64,000 nt of DNA from CANJIV01 sp046330225 (GCA_046330225.1 JAXLTD010000010.1:72775-136774); one strand, 5' to 3'; shown: positions 54,744 through 62,788, numbered from the stretch's first letter. Notes: generated by a model from the letters alone, not told the origin. Translations and numbers: made by a program.

Positions 54744-56120
54744 CTACGCCGGCTCCTGCACGGGCGCGGGCAGGGGCTCGACGGACTCGGGCTGCGGAGC
54801 CGCGGCGGGGGCCGGGCGGCGGGCCGACATGGCGATCAGGCCGGTCGCGACGACGAGCTGCAGGACGAGCAGGCCCGTCGCAATGCGGACGAGGTGCCCG
54901 CCGATCAGGGCGAGCAGCACCGGCTCGGCGACGGCGCCGAGCGCGAGCAGCCACAGGAAGCGCACCCGCTGCAGGGCGATCTGGAACTGCACGGCCAGGT
55001 ACGACACCGCCAGCAGCGACATCGCCACGCCCAGCCAGGCCAGCGCGCCCTTCGCGAGAACGGAGTCGGGCCCGAACACGGTGCGCAGGACGGGCTCGGC
55101 GGCGACGGCGTACAGGGCCACCATGGGCACCGCAACGAGTGCGAGGACGGCGAGGGTGCGCCACAGCAAGGGGCGCGGGTCGCTTCCGACCGAGGACTCG
55201 CGGGTCGCCTCCGGCAGGAGGTACAGGCCGAGGCCCACGGCCACCCACACGACGCCCTTGGCGGCCACCGCCGCCACCGCGTAGGCCCCCGACTCGTCTG
55301 AGCCCAGCGTGTGGCCGACCACGACGACGTCGATGTTCTGCATCACGGCGAGGAGGGTCAGCGCCGCGATCGGGACCCGGTTGCGCATCACGAGGTCGCG
55401 AAGCCGCTCGCCCGACGGCTCGGCGGCGGGCCGCCCGAGTCGCCGGCGCAGCACGATCCCCAGGGTGATGACGACGACGAGGACCGAGGCCGGCATTCCG
55501 ATCAGGGCGCCGGTCACGCCCCAGCCGAGCGCCACGAAGGCCGCGCTGAGCAGGAGCCGCACGAACTGCTCGCCGACGAGGCTGAGCCCGACGGGCTGAT
55601 ACGCCCGGAGCCCCTGCAGAACGCCGCGCTGCACGGCCACGACGACCCACAGCGCACCCGTCGGCGCGACGAGCGCGGCGGCCCAGACCTGGTCGACGTG
55701 CATTGCGTCAGCGATCTGCTGGCGCAGGAGCACCGAGGCCACCGCGACGGCGGCCGTCGCGATCAGCAGGCCGCGGGTCCAGCGCTCGAGCGTGGCGGCG
55801 CACTCGCCGGGGGACCCCATCCGCCCGAGCGCGGTCTCGCGGGCCGTGGCGACCTGGAGGGCCGAGCCCAGCACGATGAGGATCACGAAGATCGAGATCA
55901 TGCGGGCGAGGGAGCCGTACCCCTCGGTTCCCAGCCACCGGGCGAAGACGATCGTGAACGCGACCGCGACCACGTTGGCCGCGATCTGCGCGCCGGCCAG
56001 CCCCGCCGCCTTGGCGACGTCGGACTCGCGCAGGCCGGCCGCAGGCGCGTCGCCGTGCCGGCTGCCGCTGCCCAGCAGCCGGGCCAAGCGGCGGACCGGG
56101 TGGCTCGGGGCCCCAGACAT
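54744..56120 (-). CDS. Polysaccharide/lipid flippase (MOP superfamily)
   Basis: A 458-residue protein with about 12-14 helices; first gene of the seven-gene operon. The MOP-type start KAAGLAGAQIAANVVAVAF and the WLGTEGYGSLARMISIF motif identify an oligosaccharide flippase, and VVVVGHTLGSDESGAYAVAA repeats the motif in the second half. It probably moves a polyprenyl-linked sugar made by the downstream enzymes. The start at 56120 is set by a TAGGCT element seven bases upstream; six more N-terminal codons would be possible. Confidence 0.82.
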   Translation of the reverse strand: MSGAPSHPVRRLARLLGSGSRHGDAPAAGLRESDVAKAAGLAGAQIAANVVAVAFTIVFARWLGTEGYGSLARMISIFVILIVLGSALQVATARETALGRMGSPGECAATLERWTRGLLIATAAVAVASVLLRQQIADAMHVDQVWAAALVAPTGALWVVVAVQRGVLQGLRAYQPVGLSLVGEQFVRLLLSAAFVALGWGVTGALIGMPASVLVVVITLGIVLRRRLGRPAAEPSGERLRDLVMRNRVPIAALTLLAVMQNIDVVVVGHTLGSDESGAYAVAAVAAKGVVWVAVGLGLYLLPEATRESSVGSDPRPLLWRTLAVLALVAVPMVALYAVAAEPVLRTVFGPDSVLAKGALAWLGVAMSLLAVSYLAVQFQIALQRVRFLWLLALGAVAEPVLLALIGGHLVRIATGLLVLQLVVATGLIAMSARRPAPAAAPQPESVEPLPAPVQEPA

Positions 56121-56127
56121 CGGGGGC

Positions 56128-56133
56128 AGCCTA
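56128..56133 (-). promoter_or_regulatory. TAGGCT -10 element of the seven-gene flippase operon
   Basis: Seven bases before ATG 56120. It is divergent from TAGAGT at 56185. Confidence 0.55.
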
Positions 56134-56184
56134 GTCAATCGGCCCGCCGCGGCGGCCTGCGGCGCGGCCCCGCGCCCGCTTCTC

Positions 56185-56190
56185 TAGAGT
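56185..56190 (+). promoter_or_regulatory. TAGAGT -10 element, leaderless LAxTG protein gene
   Basis: Seven bases before ATG 56198. Confidence 0.55.
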
Positions 56191-56197
56191 GCTGACG

Positions 56198-56590
56198 ATG
56201 CGCATCCGCACGCTTGCCTCCCTCCTCGCCACGGGCGCCGTTCTCGCCGCCCCGGCCGCGGCGTTCGCTCAGAGCGCCGGTGACAACCAGTACTCGGACC
56301 CGTTCTCCAGCGGCGGCTCCAGCAGCTCCGGCGGCGGCTCGTCGGGCGGCAGTTCGTCCTCGTCGGGCGGCGGGTCCTCGTCGTCGGGCAGCGGCTCCTC
56401 GGGCTCCTCGTCGTCGGGGAGCGGTTACTCGTCGAGCGGCACGACCTACGCGAGCGGCACGTCGACGGGCGGCCCGAGCCTCGCGCGGACCGGAGCCGAG
56501 ACCGGCATCCTGGCCCTCGGCGGGGCCAGCCTGCTCCTGGCCGGCATCGCGCTGCGCCTGCGGCTGCGCGAGACGCCCGAGCGCGCGTAG
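56198..56590 (+). CDS. Ser/Gly-rich cell-wall protein with LAxTG sorting signal
   Basis: A 130-residue protein with a signal peptide (residues 1-25, ending AAFAQ), a Ser/Gly low-complexity region (about 37-92) and a C-terminal sorting signal: LARTG at 95-99, a hydrophobic helix (about 103-119) and a basic tail (LRLRLRETPERA). LAxTG is the recognition motif of class E sortases of high-GC actinobacteria, so the protein is probably linked to peptidoglycan as a flexible surface coat. No sortase gene lies in the window. It is divergent from the flippase operon. Confidence 0.75.
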   Translation: MRIRTLASLLATGAVLAAPAAAFAQSAGDNQYSDPFSSGGSSSSGGGSSGGSSSSSGGGSSSSGSGSSGSSSSGSGYSSSGTTYASGTSTGGPSLARTGAETGILALGGASLLLAGIALRLRLRETPERA

Positions 56591-56603
56591 AACGCTCGCG
56601 GAC

Positions 56604-57044
56604 GTGAGCGGCCGGGCGCCGCAGTCCGCTGTGACCGAGTCGCCGGACGCCACCGCGCGGGCCGGTGCGCGGCTCGCGGCCCGCCTGCGCCCGGGCGACG
56701 TCGTCCTGATTCAGGGCGAGCTCGGCGCCGGCAAGTCGACCTTTGTCCGCGGCGCGCTGCGCGCCCTCGGGGTCGAGGGCCCGGTCACGAGCCCGACGTT
56801 CACGCTCGGGCGCCGCTACGCCGGCCGGGTGCCGGTGGCGCACCTGGACCTGTACCGCCTCGCCGATCTCGGCGCGGAGGATCCCGGCCTGCTCGAGGAC
56901 TACCTCGGCCCCGACACGGTCGCGTTCGTCGAGTGGCCCGAGGCTGCGGGCGAGCGGCTCGGCCCGCCGGCGGCCCGCGTGGTGCTCGAGCACCTCGGCG
57001 GCGACCGGCGGCGGGTCACGATCCAGGCCGGGGCCGGGGCGTGA
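56604..57044 (+). CDS. tsaE: tRNA threonylcarbamoyladenosine biosynthesis ATPase
   Basis: A 146-residue TsaE, the small ATPase of the t6A complex that drives TsaB-TsaD activity. Walker A GELGAGKST is at residues 38-46, with the switch TSPTFTLG, DLYRLADLG and the Walker-B-like FVEWPEAAGERL. Length is usual. The GTG start at 56604 gives SGRAPQSAV; a second GTG nine codons later is possible. It is 13 bases after the LAxTG gene, and is followed by an rfbH-like gene before tsaB. Confidence 0.93.
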   Translation: MSGRAPQSAVTESPDATARAGARLAARLRPGDVVLIQGELGAGKSTFVRGALRALGVEGPVTSPTFTLGRRYAGRVPVAHLDLYRLADLGAEDPGLLEDYLGPDTVAFVEWPEAAGERLGPPAARVVLEHLGGDRRRVTIQAGAGA

Positions 57045-57053
57045 GCGGCCGGG

Positions 57054-57059
57054 TACGCT
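57054..57059 (+). promoter_or_regulatory. TACGCT -10 element of the rfbH-like gene
   Basis: Eight bases before ATG 57068. GGAGGGG fills the gap, so either a leaderless or an SD-led start could work. Confidence 0.5.
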
Positions 57060-57067
57060 CGGAGGGG

Positions 57068-58438
57068 ATGGACGACACGCCGGAAGCCCTCCGGGCGCAG
57101 ATGGCGGACCTCGTCCGCCGCTACGACGCCGCGGCGCACCCGCCGCGGGAGTTCGTGCCGGGCGAGACGCCCGTTCCGCCGGCCGGGCGCGTGTTCGACG
57201 CGGACGACATGGTCTCCCTCATGGAGTCCGCGCTGGACTTCTGGCTCACCTCGGGCCGCTTCGCGGCCCAGTTCCAGCGCGAGTTCGCGGACTGGGTCGG
57301 GGTGCGCCACTGCACCCTGGTGAACTCCGGGTCCTCGGCGAACCTCGTCGCGCTCTCCGCGCTCACGAGCCCGAAGCTGGAGGGCCGCCGGCTCGTGCCG
57401 GGCGACGAGGTGATCACCACCGCGACGTCGTTCCCCACCACGGTCAACCCGATCGTGCAGAACGGCCTGGTCCCGGTGTTCGTCGACGTCGACGTCCCGA
57501 CGTACAACCTCGACGTCAGCCAGCTCGAGGCGGCGCGCTCGAGCCGGACCCGCGCGGTGATGGTCGCCCACACGCTCGGCAACCCGTTCGATCTCGGCGC
57601 CGTCCGGGCGTTCTGCGACGCACACGGCCTGTGGCTGGTGGAGGACTGCTGCGACGCCGTCGGCTCCACCTACCGCGGGGAGCTCGTCGGCACGTTCGGC
57701 GACCTCGCGACGGTCTCGTTCTACCCCGCCCACCACATCACCATGGGCGAGGGCGGGGCGGTGCTCACCGACCGCGGCGAGCTGCGCACGCTCGCCGAAT
57801 CGTTCCGCGACTGGGGCCGGGACTGCTGGTGCGAGCCCGGAGACGAGAACACCTGCGGGCGCCGGTTCGACTGGCACATCGGGAGCCTGCCGCCCGGCTA
57901 CGACCACAAGTACGTCTACTCGCACCGCGGGTACAACCTCAAGCTCACGGACATGCAGGCCGCGGTCGGCTGTGCGCAGCTCCGCAAGCTCGACGCGTTC
58001 TGCGCGGCGCGGCGGGCCAACTTCGCCGCGCTGCGCGAGCACCTGGCCGATCTGGAGGAGATCTTCGTGCTCCCGGAGGCGACGCCCGGGTCCGACCCGA
58101 GCTGGTTCGGCTTCCCGCTGCTCCTGCGCCCCGAGGCGCCGTTTGGGCGGCGCGAGCTGCTCCGCCGCCTCGATGCCCGCAAGATCGGCACGCGGCTGCT
58201 CTTCGCGGGGAACATCGTCCGCCAGCCGGCCTACGAGGACGTCGAGCACCGGGTCGTCGGCGGCCTCGAGCGCGCCGACCTCGTAGCCGAGCAGGCCTTC
58301 TGGCTGGGCGTCTATCCGGCGCTCGGGCCCGACCACCTCGCCTACGTGTCCGAGGTCCTGCACGAGGCCGCGGCGCACGGAGTCGGCGCGGATGACGGCC
58401 GCGCGCTGCGGCGCTCGGCGCGCGGCGCCCGCTCCTGA
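57068..58438 (+). CDS. rfbH: RfbH-type CDP-4-keto-6-deoxyhexose 3-dehydrase (E1)
   Basis: A 456-residue member of the DegT/DnrJ/EryC1/StrS fold. The Schiff-base Lys is replaced by His: SFYPAHHITMGEGGAV with H222 where aminotransferases have Lys, the hallmark of the E1 PMP-dependent dehydrase. Cysteines C195, C253, C255 and C263 (RDCWCEPGDENTCGRRF) match the unusual 2Fe-2S site of E1. The enzyme removes the C3 hydroxyl of a 4-keto-6-deoxy sugar in 3,6-dideoxyhexose synthesis, together with an E3 reductase. No E3, CDP-glucose synthase or dehydratase is visible in the window, so partners must be elsewhere. The gene splits the t6A genes. Confidence 0.92.
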   Translation: MDDTPEALRAQMADLVRRYDAAAHPPREFVPGETPVPPAGRVFDADDMVSLMESALDFWLTSGRFAAQFQREFADWVGVRHCTLVNSGSSANLVALSALTSPKLEGRRLVPGDEVITTATSFPTTVNPIVQNGLVPVFVDVDVPTYNLDVSQLEAARSSRTRAVMVAHTLGNPFDLGAVRAFCDAHGLWLVEDCCDAVGSTYRGELVGTFGDLATVSFYPAHHITMGEGGAVLTDRGELRTLAESFRDWGRDCWCEPGDENTCGRRFDWHIGSLPPGYDHKYVYSHRGYNLKLTDMQAAVGCAQLRKLDAFCAARRANFAALREHLADLEEIFVLPEATPGSDPSWFGFPLLLRPEAPFGRRELLRRLDARKIGTRLLFAGNIVRQPAYEDVEHRVVGGLERADLVAEQAFWLGVYPALGPDHLAYVSEVLHEAAAHGVGADDGRALRRSARGARS

Positions 58439-58480
58439 CCGGGAGATCCACCGCGGCCGCGGTGCGCCCCGCGCGCCATC

Positions 58481-59179
58481 ATGTTCGGCGTGCCTGGCGA
58501 CGCGATCCTCGGCTTCGACACCGCGACCGCGGCGACCGCGGCTGCCGTGCTGCGCGCCGGGCACGCCGAGGAGGCCCGCGACGATCCCCCGCCCGGCGCC
58601 CGGCCGGCCCACGCCGCACGCCTGCTGCCGCTCGTCCGGGAGGCGATGGCCGCGGCAGACTGCGGCTGGGACGGCCTCGGCCGGATCGCGGTCGGGGTCG
58701 GGCCCGGCTCGTTCACCGGCCTGCGGATCGGCGTGGCGACGGCGCGGGCGCTTGCGCAAGCCACCGGGCTGCCGATCGCCCCGGTGTCCACCCTGCAGGC
58801 GCTGGCCGCGCCGGCGCTCGCGCACGCCCCGGCGGCGCTCGCCGTCATCGATGCCCGCCGCGGCGAGGCGTTCGCGGCGGCCTGGGCGCGGGGCCTCGAG
58901 CCCCTCTCGGCGCCCGCCGCCCTGGGCCCTGGCGCGCTGGCTGCCGCCGCCGCGGCGCTGCCTCCGGGGGCGCTGGCCGTCGGGGACGGGGCGCTACGCT
59001 TTCGGCTCGAACTCGAGCAGGCCGGGGCCGAGGTCCCGCCGGATGCGTCGCCCTGGCACCGGGTGACCGGCGCCGCCGTGTGCCGCCTGGGCGCCGCGGC
59101 GGACACGGTCGCCTTCGACGCGGTGGCCCCGGAGTACCTCCGCGCTCCCGATGCCGAGCCTTCGGCCGCGCGCCCATGA
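58481..59179 (+). CDS. tsaB: tRNA t6A biosynthesis protein TsaB
   Basis: A 232-residue TsaB, the inactive-ASKHA partner that holds TsaD and TsaE in the t6A complex. Its N-terminus is ILGFDTATAATAAAVLRAG, the characteristic motif is GVGPGSFTGLRIGVATARAL, and VSTLQALAAP follows. Normal size. Start ATG 58481. Its TGA overlaps the ATG of rimI (ATGA), so the rest of the t6A genes are co-translated. Confidence 0.93.
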   Translation: MFGVPGDAILGFDTATAATAAAVLRAGHAEEARDDPPPGARPAHAARLLPLVREAMAAADCGWDGLGRIAVGVGPGSFTGLRIGVATARALAQATGLPIAPVSTLQALAAPALAHAPAALAVIDARRGEAFAAAWARGLEPLSAPAALGPGALAAAAAALPPGALAVGDGALRFRLELEQAGAEVPPDASPWHRVTGAAVCRLGAAADTVAFDAVAPEYLRAPDAEPSAARP

Positions 59180-59697
59180 CCGATTCGCTCTCGATCCGCC
59201 GCCTCAGCTACGCCGACCTTCCGCAGGTCATCGCGATCGAGCGCCGCGCGTTCCCGACGCCGTGGTCGCTGGCGATGTTCGTGCTGGAGCTCTCGAAGCC
59301 GTCCGGGATCTGCCTGGCGGCGCTCCGGGGCGGCGAGCTCGCGGGCTACACGATCTGCTCGCGCTACGACACGGTCTGGCACATCATGAACATCGCCGTG
59401 GACCCCGACGAGCGCCGCCAGGGGATCGCGCGGTCGCTGCTGCTCGAGCTCTTCGATCGCGTGGGGGAGGGGGACCACGCGCGGTTCACCCTCGAGGTCC
59501 GGCAGTCCAACGGCGCGGCCATCGCGCTCTACGAGCGGTTCGGATTCCGCTCGGCCGGCGTCCGGCGGCGCTACTACCAGGACAACGGCGAGGACGCGAT
59601 CATCATGTGGCGCACGCCGGGAACGCTCGCCGCGGCGAACGGCGGCGCGGGCAATCCGCTCGCGGACGTGCCGAACGCCGGCCCGCTCGTCACGTGA
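59176..59697 (+). CDS. rimI: Ribosomal-protein-alanine N-acetyltransferase-like (GNAT)
   Basis: A 173-residue GNAT protein with IERRAFPTPWSLAMF, the acetyl-CoA pyrophosphate loop VDPDERRQGIARSLL and the C-terminal LEVRQSNGAAIALYERFGF and RYYQDNGEDAIIM, the standard RimI pattern. It modifies the N-terminus of ribosomal protein S18 in E. coli; in actinobacteria a broader target range is possible. Position between tsaB and tsaD is typical. It has a 25-residue C-terminal Ala/Gly tail. The stop overlaps the GTG of tsaD. Confidence 0.93.
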   Translation: MTDSLSIRRLSYADLPQVIAIERRAFPTPWSLAMFVLELSKPSGICLAALRGGELAGYTICSRYDTVWHIMNIAVDPDERRQGIARSLLLELFDRVGEGDHARFTLEVRQSNGAAIALYERFGFRSAGVRRRYYQDNGEDAIIMWRTPGTLAAANGGAGNPLADVPNAGPLVT

Positions 59698-60680
59698 TCC
59701 TCGCGATCGAGACGAGCTGCGACGACACCTGCGCTGCCGTCGTGACCGCAGGCGGCGAGATCCTCGCCAACGTGATCTCGTCGCAGGGAATCCACGACCG
59801 CTACGGCGGCGTCGTGCCGGAGATCGCCTCGCGCCAGCACCTCGCGCTCGTGAACCATGCCGTCGACGCGGCGCTGCAGGAGGCCGGCGCCGGGCCGGGC
59901 GACCTGCGCCTCGTCGCGGTCACCCAGGGCCCCGGGCTCATCGGCGCGCTGCTGGTCGGCGTCGCGACGGCCACCGCGCTCGCCGCCGCCTGGGAGCTGC
60001 CGCTCGCGCCCGTCGATCACCTCCACGGCCACGTCGCCGCGGCGTTCCTCGGTCCCGAGCCGTTTGCGCCCCCGTTCCTGTGCCTCGTGGCGAGCGGCGG
60101 CCACACGCTGCTGGCCGACGTGACCGGCCCGGGCGAGTTCGCGGTCCTCGGTCGCACGCTGGACGACGCAGCCGGCGAGGCGTTCGACAAGGGCGCCCGC
60201 CTGCTCGGGCTCGGGTTTCCCGGCGGCCCGGCCCTCGAGCGGCTCGCCGCCGAGGGGGACCCGGGAGCCTTCGCGTTCCCGGCCGGCGCCCGGATGCCCG
60301 GGCTGGACTTCTCCTTCTCGGGCCTGAAGACCGCGCTCCTCTACGCCGTGCGCGACCTCGGCGAGGCGGAGGCTCGCCGGCGCGGCGCCGACCTGGCCGC
60401 CAGCTACCAGCACGCGATCGTGGAGTCGCTGGCGCTGCGGCTCGAGCGGGGCCTGGCCGCGACCGGGCGCACGCGGGTGGCGCTCGGCGGCGGCGTGGCG
60501 GCGAACGGGCCGCTGCGGGCCCGGGCGGCGGCGCTCGGCGCCGAGGTGTTCGTCCCGCCGCGCGCGCTCTGCACCGACAACGCCGCGATGATCGCGAGCG
60601 CCGCGCGGGCAGTGGAGCCGCTCCCGTTCCCGGAGTACCTCGGGCTTGAGCCCTATCCGACCGGCGCCGGCGGCCTATAG
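59694..60680 (+). CDS. tsaD: tRNA N6-adenosine threonylcarbamoyltransferase
   Basis: TsaD (328 residues) transfers the threonylcarbamoyl group to A37 of tRNAs decoding ANN codons. Motifs: ILAIETSCDDTCAAVV, the metal-binding H109/H113 in VDHLHGHVAAAF, CLVASGGHTLL, DDAAGEAFDKGARLLGLGFP and the C-terminal LGGGVAANGPLR and ALCTDNAAMIA. All catalytic residues are seen. The GTG start overlaps rimI. The last 28 bases overlap the end of the convergent membrane-protein gene. Confidence 0.97.
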   Translation: MILAIETSCDDTCAAVVTAGGEILANVISSQGIHDRYGGVVPEIASRQHLALVNHAVDAALQEAGAGPGDLRLVAVTQGPGLIGALLVGVATATALAAAWELPLAPVDHLHGHVAAAFLGPEPFAPPFLCLVASGGHTLLADVTGPGEFAVLGRTLDDAAGEAFDKGARLLGLGFPGGPALERLAAEGDPGAFAFPAGARMPGLDFSFSGLKTALLYAVRDLGEAEARRRGADLAASYQHAIVESLALRLERGLAATGRTRVALGGGVAANGPLRARAAALGAEVFVPPRALCTDNAAMIASAARAVEPLPFPEYLGLEPYPTGAGGL

Positions 60681-62419
60681 GGCCGGGCCGGGGCGGGGGG
60701 CCGCCTCCGCACCTGGGCGCTGGGATGCCGCGCGGTCGCGTCGCGCGCCAGCGGCGGGGGCGCCGGAGCGGCGGCGAGGAAGCGGTTGGCCGCCTCGCAC
60801 GACGGCACGTCGGTGATCGGGATCGCCTGCCGGGTCCGCACGTCGACGAGGACGGACTGCCCGTAGAGCGAGCCCTGGGTGCGCCGGTACGACGGATCGT
60901 TGAGCTTCACGCCGCCCGGGTAGCAGACGAAGCGCCGGCCGGGCCGGACCGTGAAGGCACCCAGGCTGCGGTCGTCGTAGCGCAGCCGGACGGCCGAGCG
61001 CCCGTCCCACGTGACCGCGAAGATCGGCACGCCCGGTGCCTGGTAGGACGATGCCCCGTAGGCATAGAGCGTGGTGCCGGGGACGGGATCGGGCACCGCG
61101 GCCTGGAGTCCGTCGAGGATGCGCTCGCGCGCCGCGGCCGCATCGTCCCAGGACCCGATGTCGTGGGCGACGCGCACGACGTATCCCGCGCCGATGGCGG
61201 CGACGGCGACGGCGGCGGCCGCAGCGGCGCCGCGCCGCCAGGCCGGGCGGGCGGTCGCGGCGAGCGTGAAGGCCAGGAGCACCGAGGCGTAGGCGAACGT
61301 CACGTAGGCGGGCGCGGCGAGGAGATTGATCCGGTTCTCGATCCCGGGCCGCAGCGGGCCGTACCGGTCGGCTGCCGGGATCACGAGGACGTAGCTGACC
61401 GCGATCGCCGCGAGCGCGGCGGGCACGAGCCAGGCCCACCGGCGCAGGGCGGCCGCCGCATCGGGGTCCGCGGCCCGCCGGGCCCGCAGATGCCCGGCGG
61501 CAACGAGGGCCGCGACGACGGCGAGCACGGCCAGCCGCGGGACGCCCGCCACCGGCACGAGGGCGCGGGCGGCCACGGTGAGCGCGTGGTCGGCGATCGA
61601 TCCGGCATGGGCGACCAGGCCGCCGAGGTCCTGTGTCGCGCGCTGGGTGTTGAGGCCGACGACGACCAGCCAGGCCACGGTGACCCCGGCGTCGACGGCC
61701 CACCGGCGCAGCGCGCGCTCCCGCGGCGCCACGCGCAGGTAGAGGAGCAGCCCGGCGACGATGGCAGGCCCGGCGATCTCGTAGGACCACAGGCTCAGGA
61801 GGAAGAGCGCCAGGGCGCCCGCGGCCAGCCGGCGGCTGCGGCGCCCCTCGGCCTGAAGCCCCCGGAGCGCTGCGATGGTGCCCAGGAAATAGAACGCGGG
61901 CCCGAGCCAGTTGAGCGCCGCGGTCGGCCAGAGCACCATCGAGTCCGACCACGGGAAGATGAGCGTGAGGGCCGCGATCGCCCCCGCGTGGACCGGTGCC
62001 AGGGGCACGACGACGCGCAGATAGGCATAGAGCGCAACCGCGGTCCCGACGGACACGAGCAGCCCAAACGCCAGATGCCAGGCGGGCACGTCGCCGAACA
62101 CCGCGGCCGGCAGCCCCAGGATGATCGCGCTGAGCGGGCGGAACGCGAAGACCTTGAGGTCGACCCACCCGATGAAGTCGTCGCTGACCGGAGGGAAGCG
62201 CACCCGGGCGGCGATCTGCCAGTCGTCCCACGCGAACCCGCCCTGGGCGATGTGGACGCCGAACACCGCGGCGCCGAGCAGCGCGAGGAGTCCGAACGCC
62301 ACGGCCAGCTCGCCGCGCCGGGGCATGGGATCCGCGCCCGTCCGGGGGCGCGGGGGGTCGGGTGCCGGCGCGCCGGCGCTGGCCGGTGGCGGCACGGTGG
62401 GGGCAATCCCGCCTGGCAC
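60653..62419 (-). CDS. Multi-pass membrane protein, possible GT-C glycosyltransferase
   Basis: A 588-residue protein with a Pro-rich start (residues 1-30), about ten to eleven helices and a soluble C-terminal domain of about 150 residues. The first outer loop has AQGGFAWDDWQIAARVRFPP, an acidic WDDW in the GT-C catalytic position, and WVDLKVFAFRPLSAIILG. A later segment IFPWSDSMVLWPTAALNWL resembles GtrII-like or glucosyltransferase proteins. The C-terminal part (FVCYPGGVKLNDPSYR) looks folded and secreted. No firm family call. Start GTG 62419 lies eight bases after TAGAGT. Confidence 0.6.
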   Translation of the reverse strand: MPGGIAPTVPPPASAGAPAPDPPRPRTGADPMPRRGELAVAFGLLALLGAAVFGVHIAQGGFAWDDWQIAARVRFPPVSDDFIGWVDLKVFAFRPLSAIILGLPAAVFGDVPAWHLAFGLLVSVGTAVALYAYLRVVVPLAPVHAGAIAALTLIFPWSDSMVLWPTAALNWLGPAFYFLGTIAALRGLQAEGRRSRRLAAGALALFLLSLWSYEIAGPAIVAGLLLYLRVAPRERALRRWAVDAGVTVAWLVVVGLNTQRATQDLGGLVAHAGSIADHALTVAARALVPVAGVPRLAVLAVVAALVAAGHLRARRAADPDAAAALRRWAWLVPAALAAIAVSYVLVIPAADRYGPLRPGIENRINLLAAPAYVTFAYASVLLAFTLAATARPAWRRGAAAAAAVAVAAIGAGYVVRVAHDIGSWDDAAAARERILDGLQAAVPDPVPGTTLYAYGASSYQAPGVPIFAVTWDGRSAVRLRYDDRSLGAFTVRPGRRFVCYPGGVKLNDPSYRRTQGSLYGQSVLVDVRTRQAIPITDVPSCEAANRFLAAAPAPPPLARDATARHPSAQVRRRPPAPARPYRPPAPVG

Positions 62420-62427
62420 GCGCGGGG

Positions 62428-62433
62428 ACTCTA
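62428..62433 (-). promoter_or_regulatory. TAGAGT -10 element, leaderless membrane-protein gene
   Basis: Eight bases before GTG 62419. Divergent from TAGCAT at 62469. Confidence 0.5.
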
Positions 62434-62468
62434 CGCGGCCTGCCTGCCGTCCCGGCCCAGGCCGCCAG

Positions 62469-62474
62469 TAGCAT
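62469..62474 (+). promoter_or_regulatory. TAGCAT -10 element, leaderless glutaredoxin-like gene
   Basis: Seven bases before GTG 62482, which decides this start over longer upstream frames. Confidence 0.5.
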
Positions 62475-62481
62475 CGCCGCC

Positions 62482-62736
62482 GTGCCGCCGCCCCGTCCCG
62501 CCGTCACGCTCTACAGCCGGCCGGGCTGCCACCTGTGCGACGACGCCCGGGCCGTGCTGCTCGCGGTCCAGGCCGAGCACCCGTTCGACCTCGTCGAGCT
62601 CGACATCGAGGCCGATGACGCCCTCCTCCGAGCCTATCTCGAGCGAATCCCGGTCGTGGCAATCGACGGAGCCGAGGCCTTCGAGTTCTTCGTCGATGCC
62701 GCCGCGCTGCGGGACCGGCTCGCGGCCGCCGGCTGA
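62482..62736 (+). CDS. Glutaredoxin-family (DUF836-like) protein
   Basis: An 84-residue thioredoxin-fold protein with the redox motif SRPGCHLCDDAR (C16-x2-C19), FDLVELDIEADDALLRAY and the cis-Pro ERIPVVAIDG. It probably acts as a small thiol-disulfide oxidoreductase. It lies before Rex, the redox-sensing repressor; the same pairing with a redox regulator is common in actinobacteria, where a glutaredoxin-like gene sits near rex and hemA genes. Separate leaderless promoters exist for both genes. Confidence 0.82.
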   Translation: MPPPRPAVTLYSRPGCHLCDDARAVLLAVQAEHPFDLVELDIEADDALLRAYLERIPVVAIDGAEAFEFFVDAAALRDRLAAAG

Positions 62737-62774
62737 TACCCGGCCCCGCACCGCCGGCTCCGGAAGCAACGCTT

Positions 62775-62780
62775 TAGAGT
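62775..62780 (+). promoter_or_regulatory. TAGAGT -10 element, leaderless rex
   Basis: Eight bases before ATG 62789. I found no TTGTG-N8-CACAA-like Rex operator close to it. Confidence 0.5.
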
Positions 62781-62788
62781 CTGGCCGG

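Noticed and set aside
62700..62788. Rex operator in front of rex
   Set aside because: I looked for a TTGTG-type inverted repeat and saw none; autoregulation cannot be claimed.
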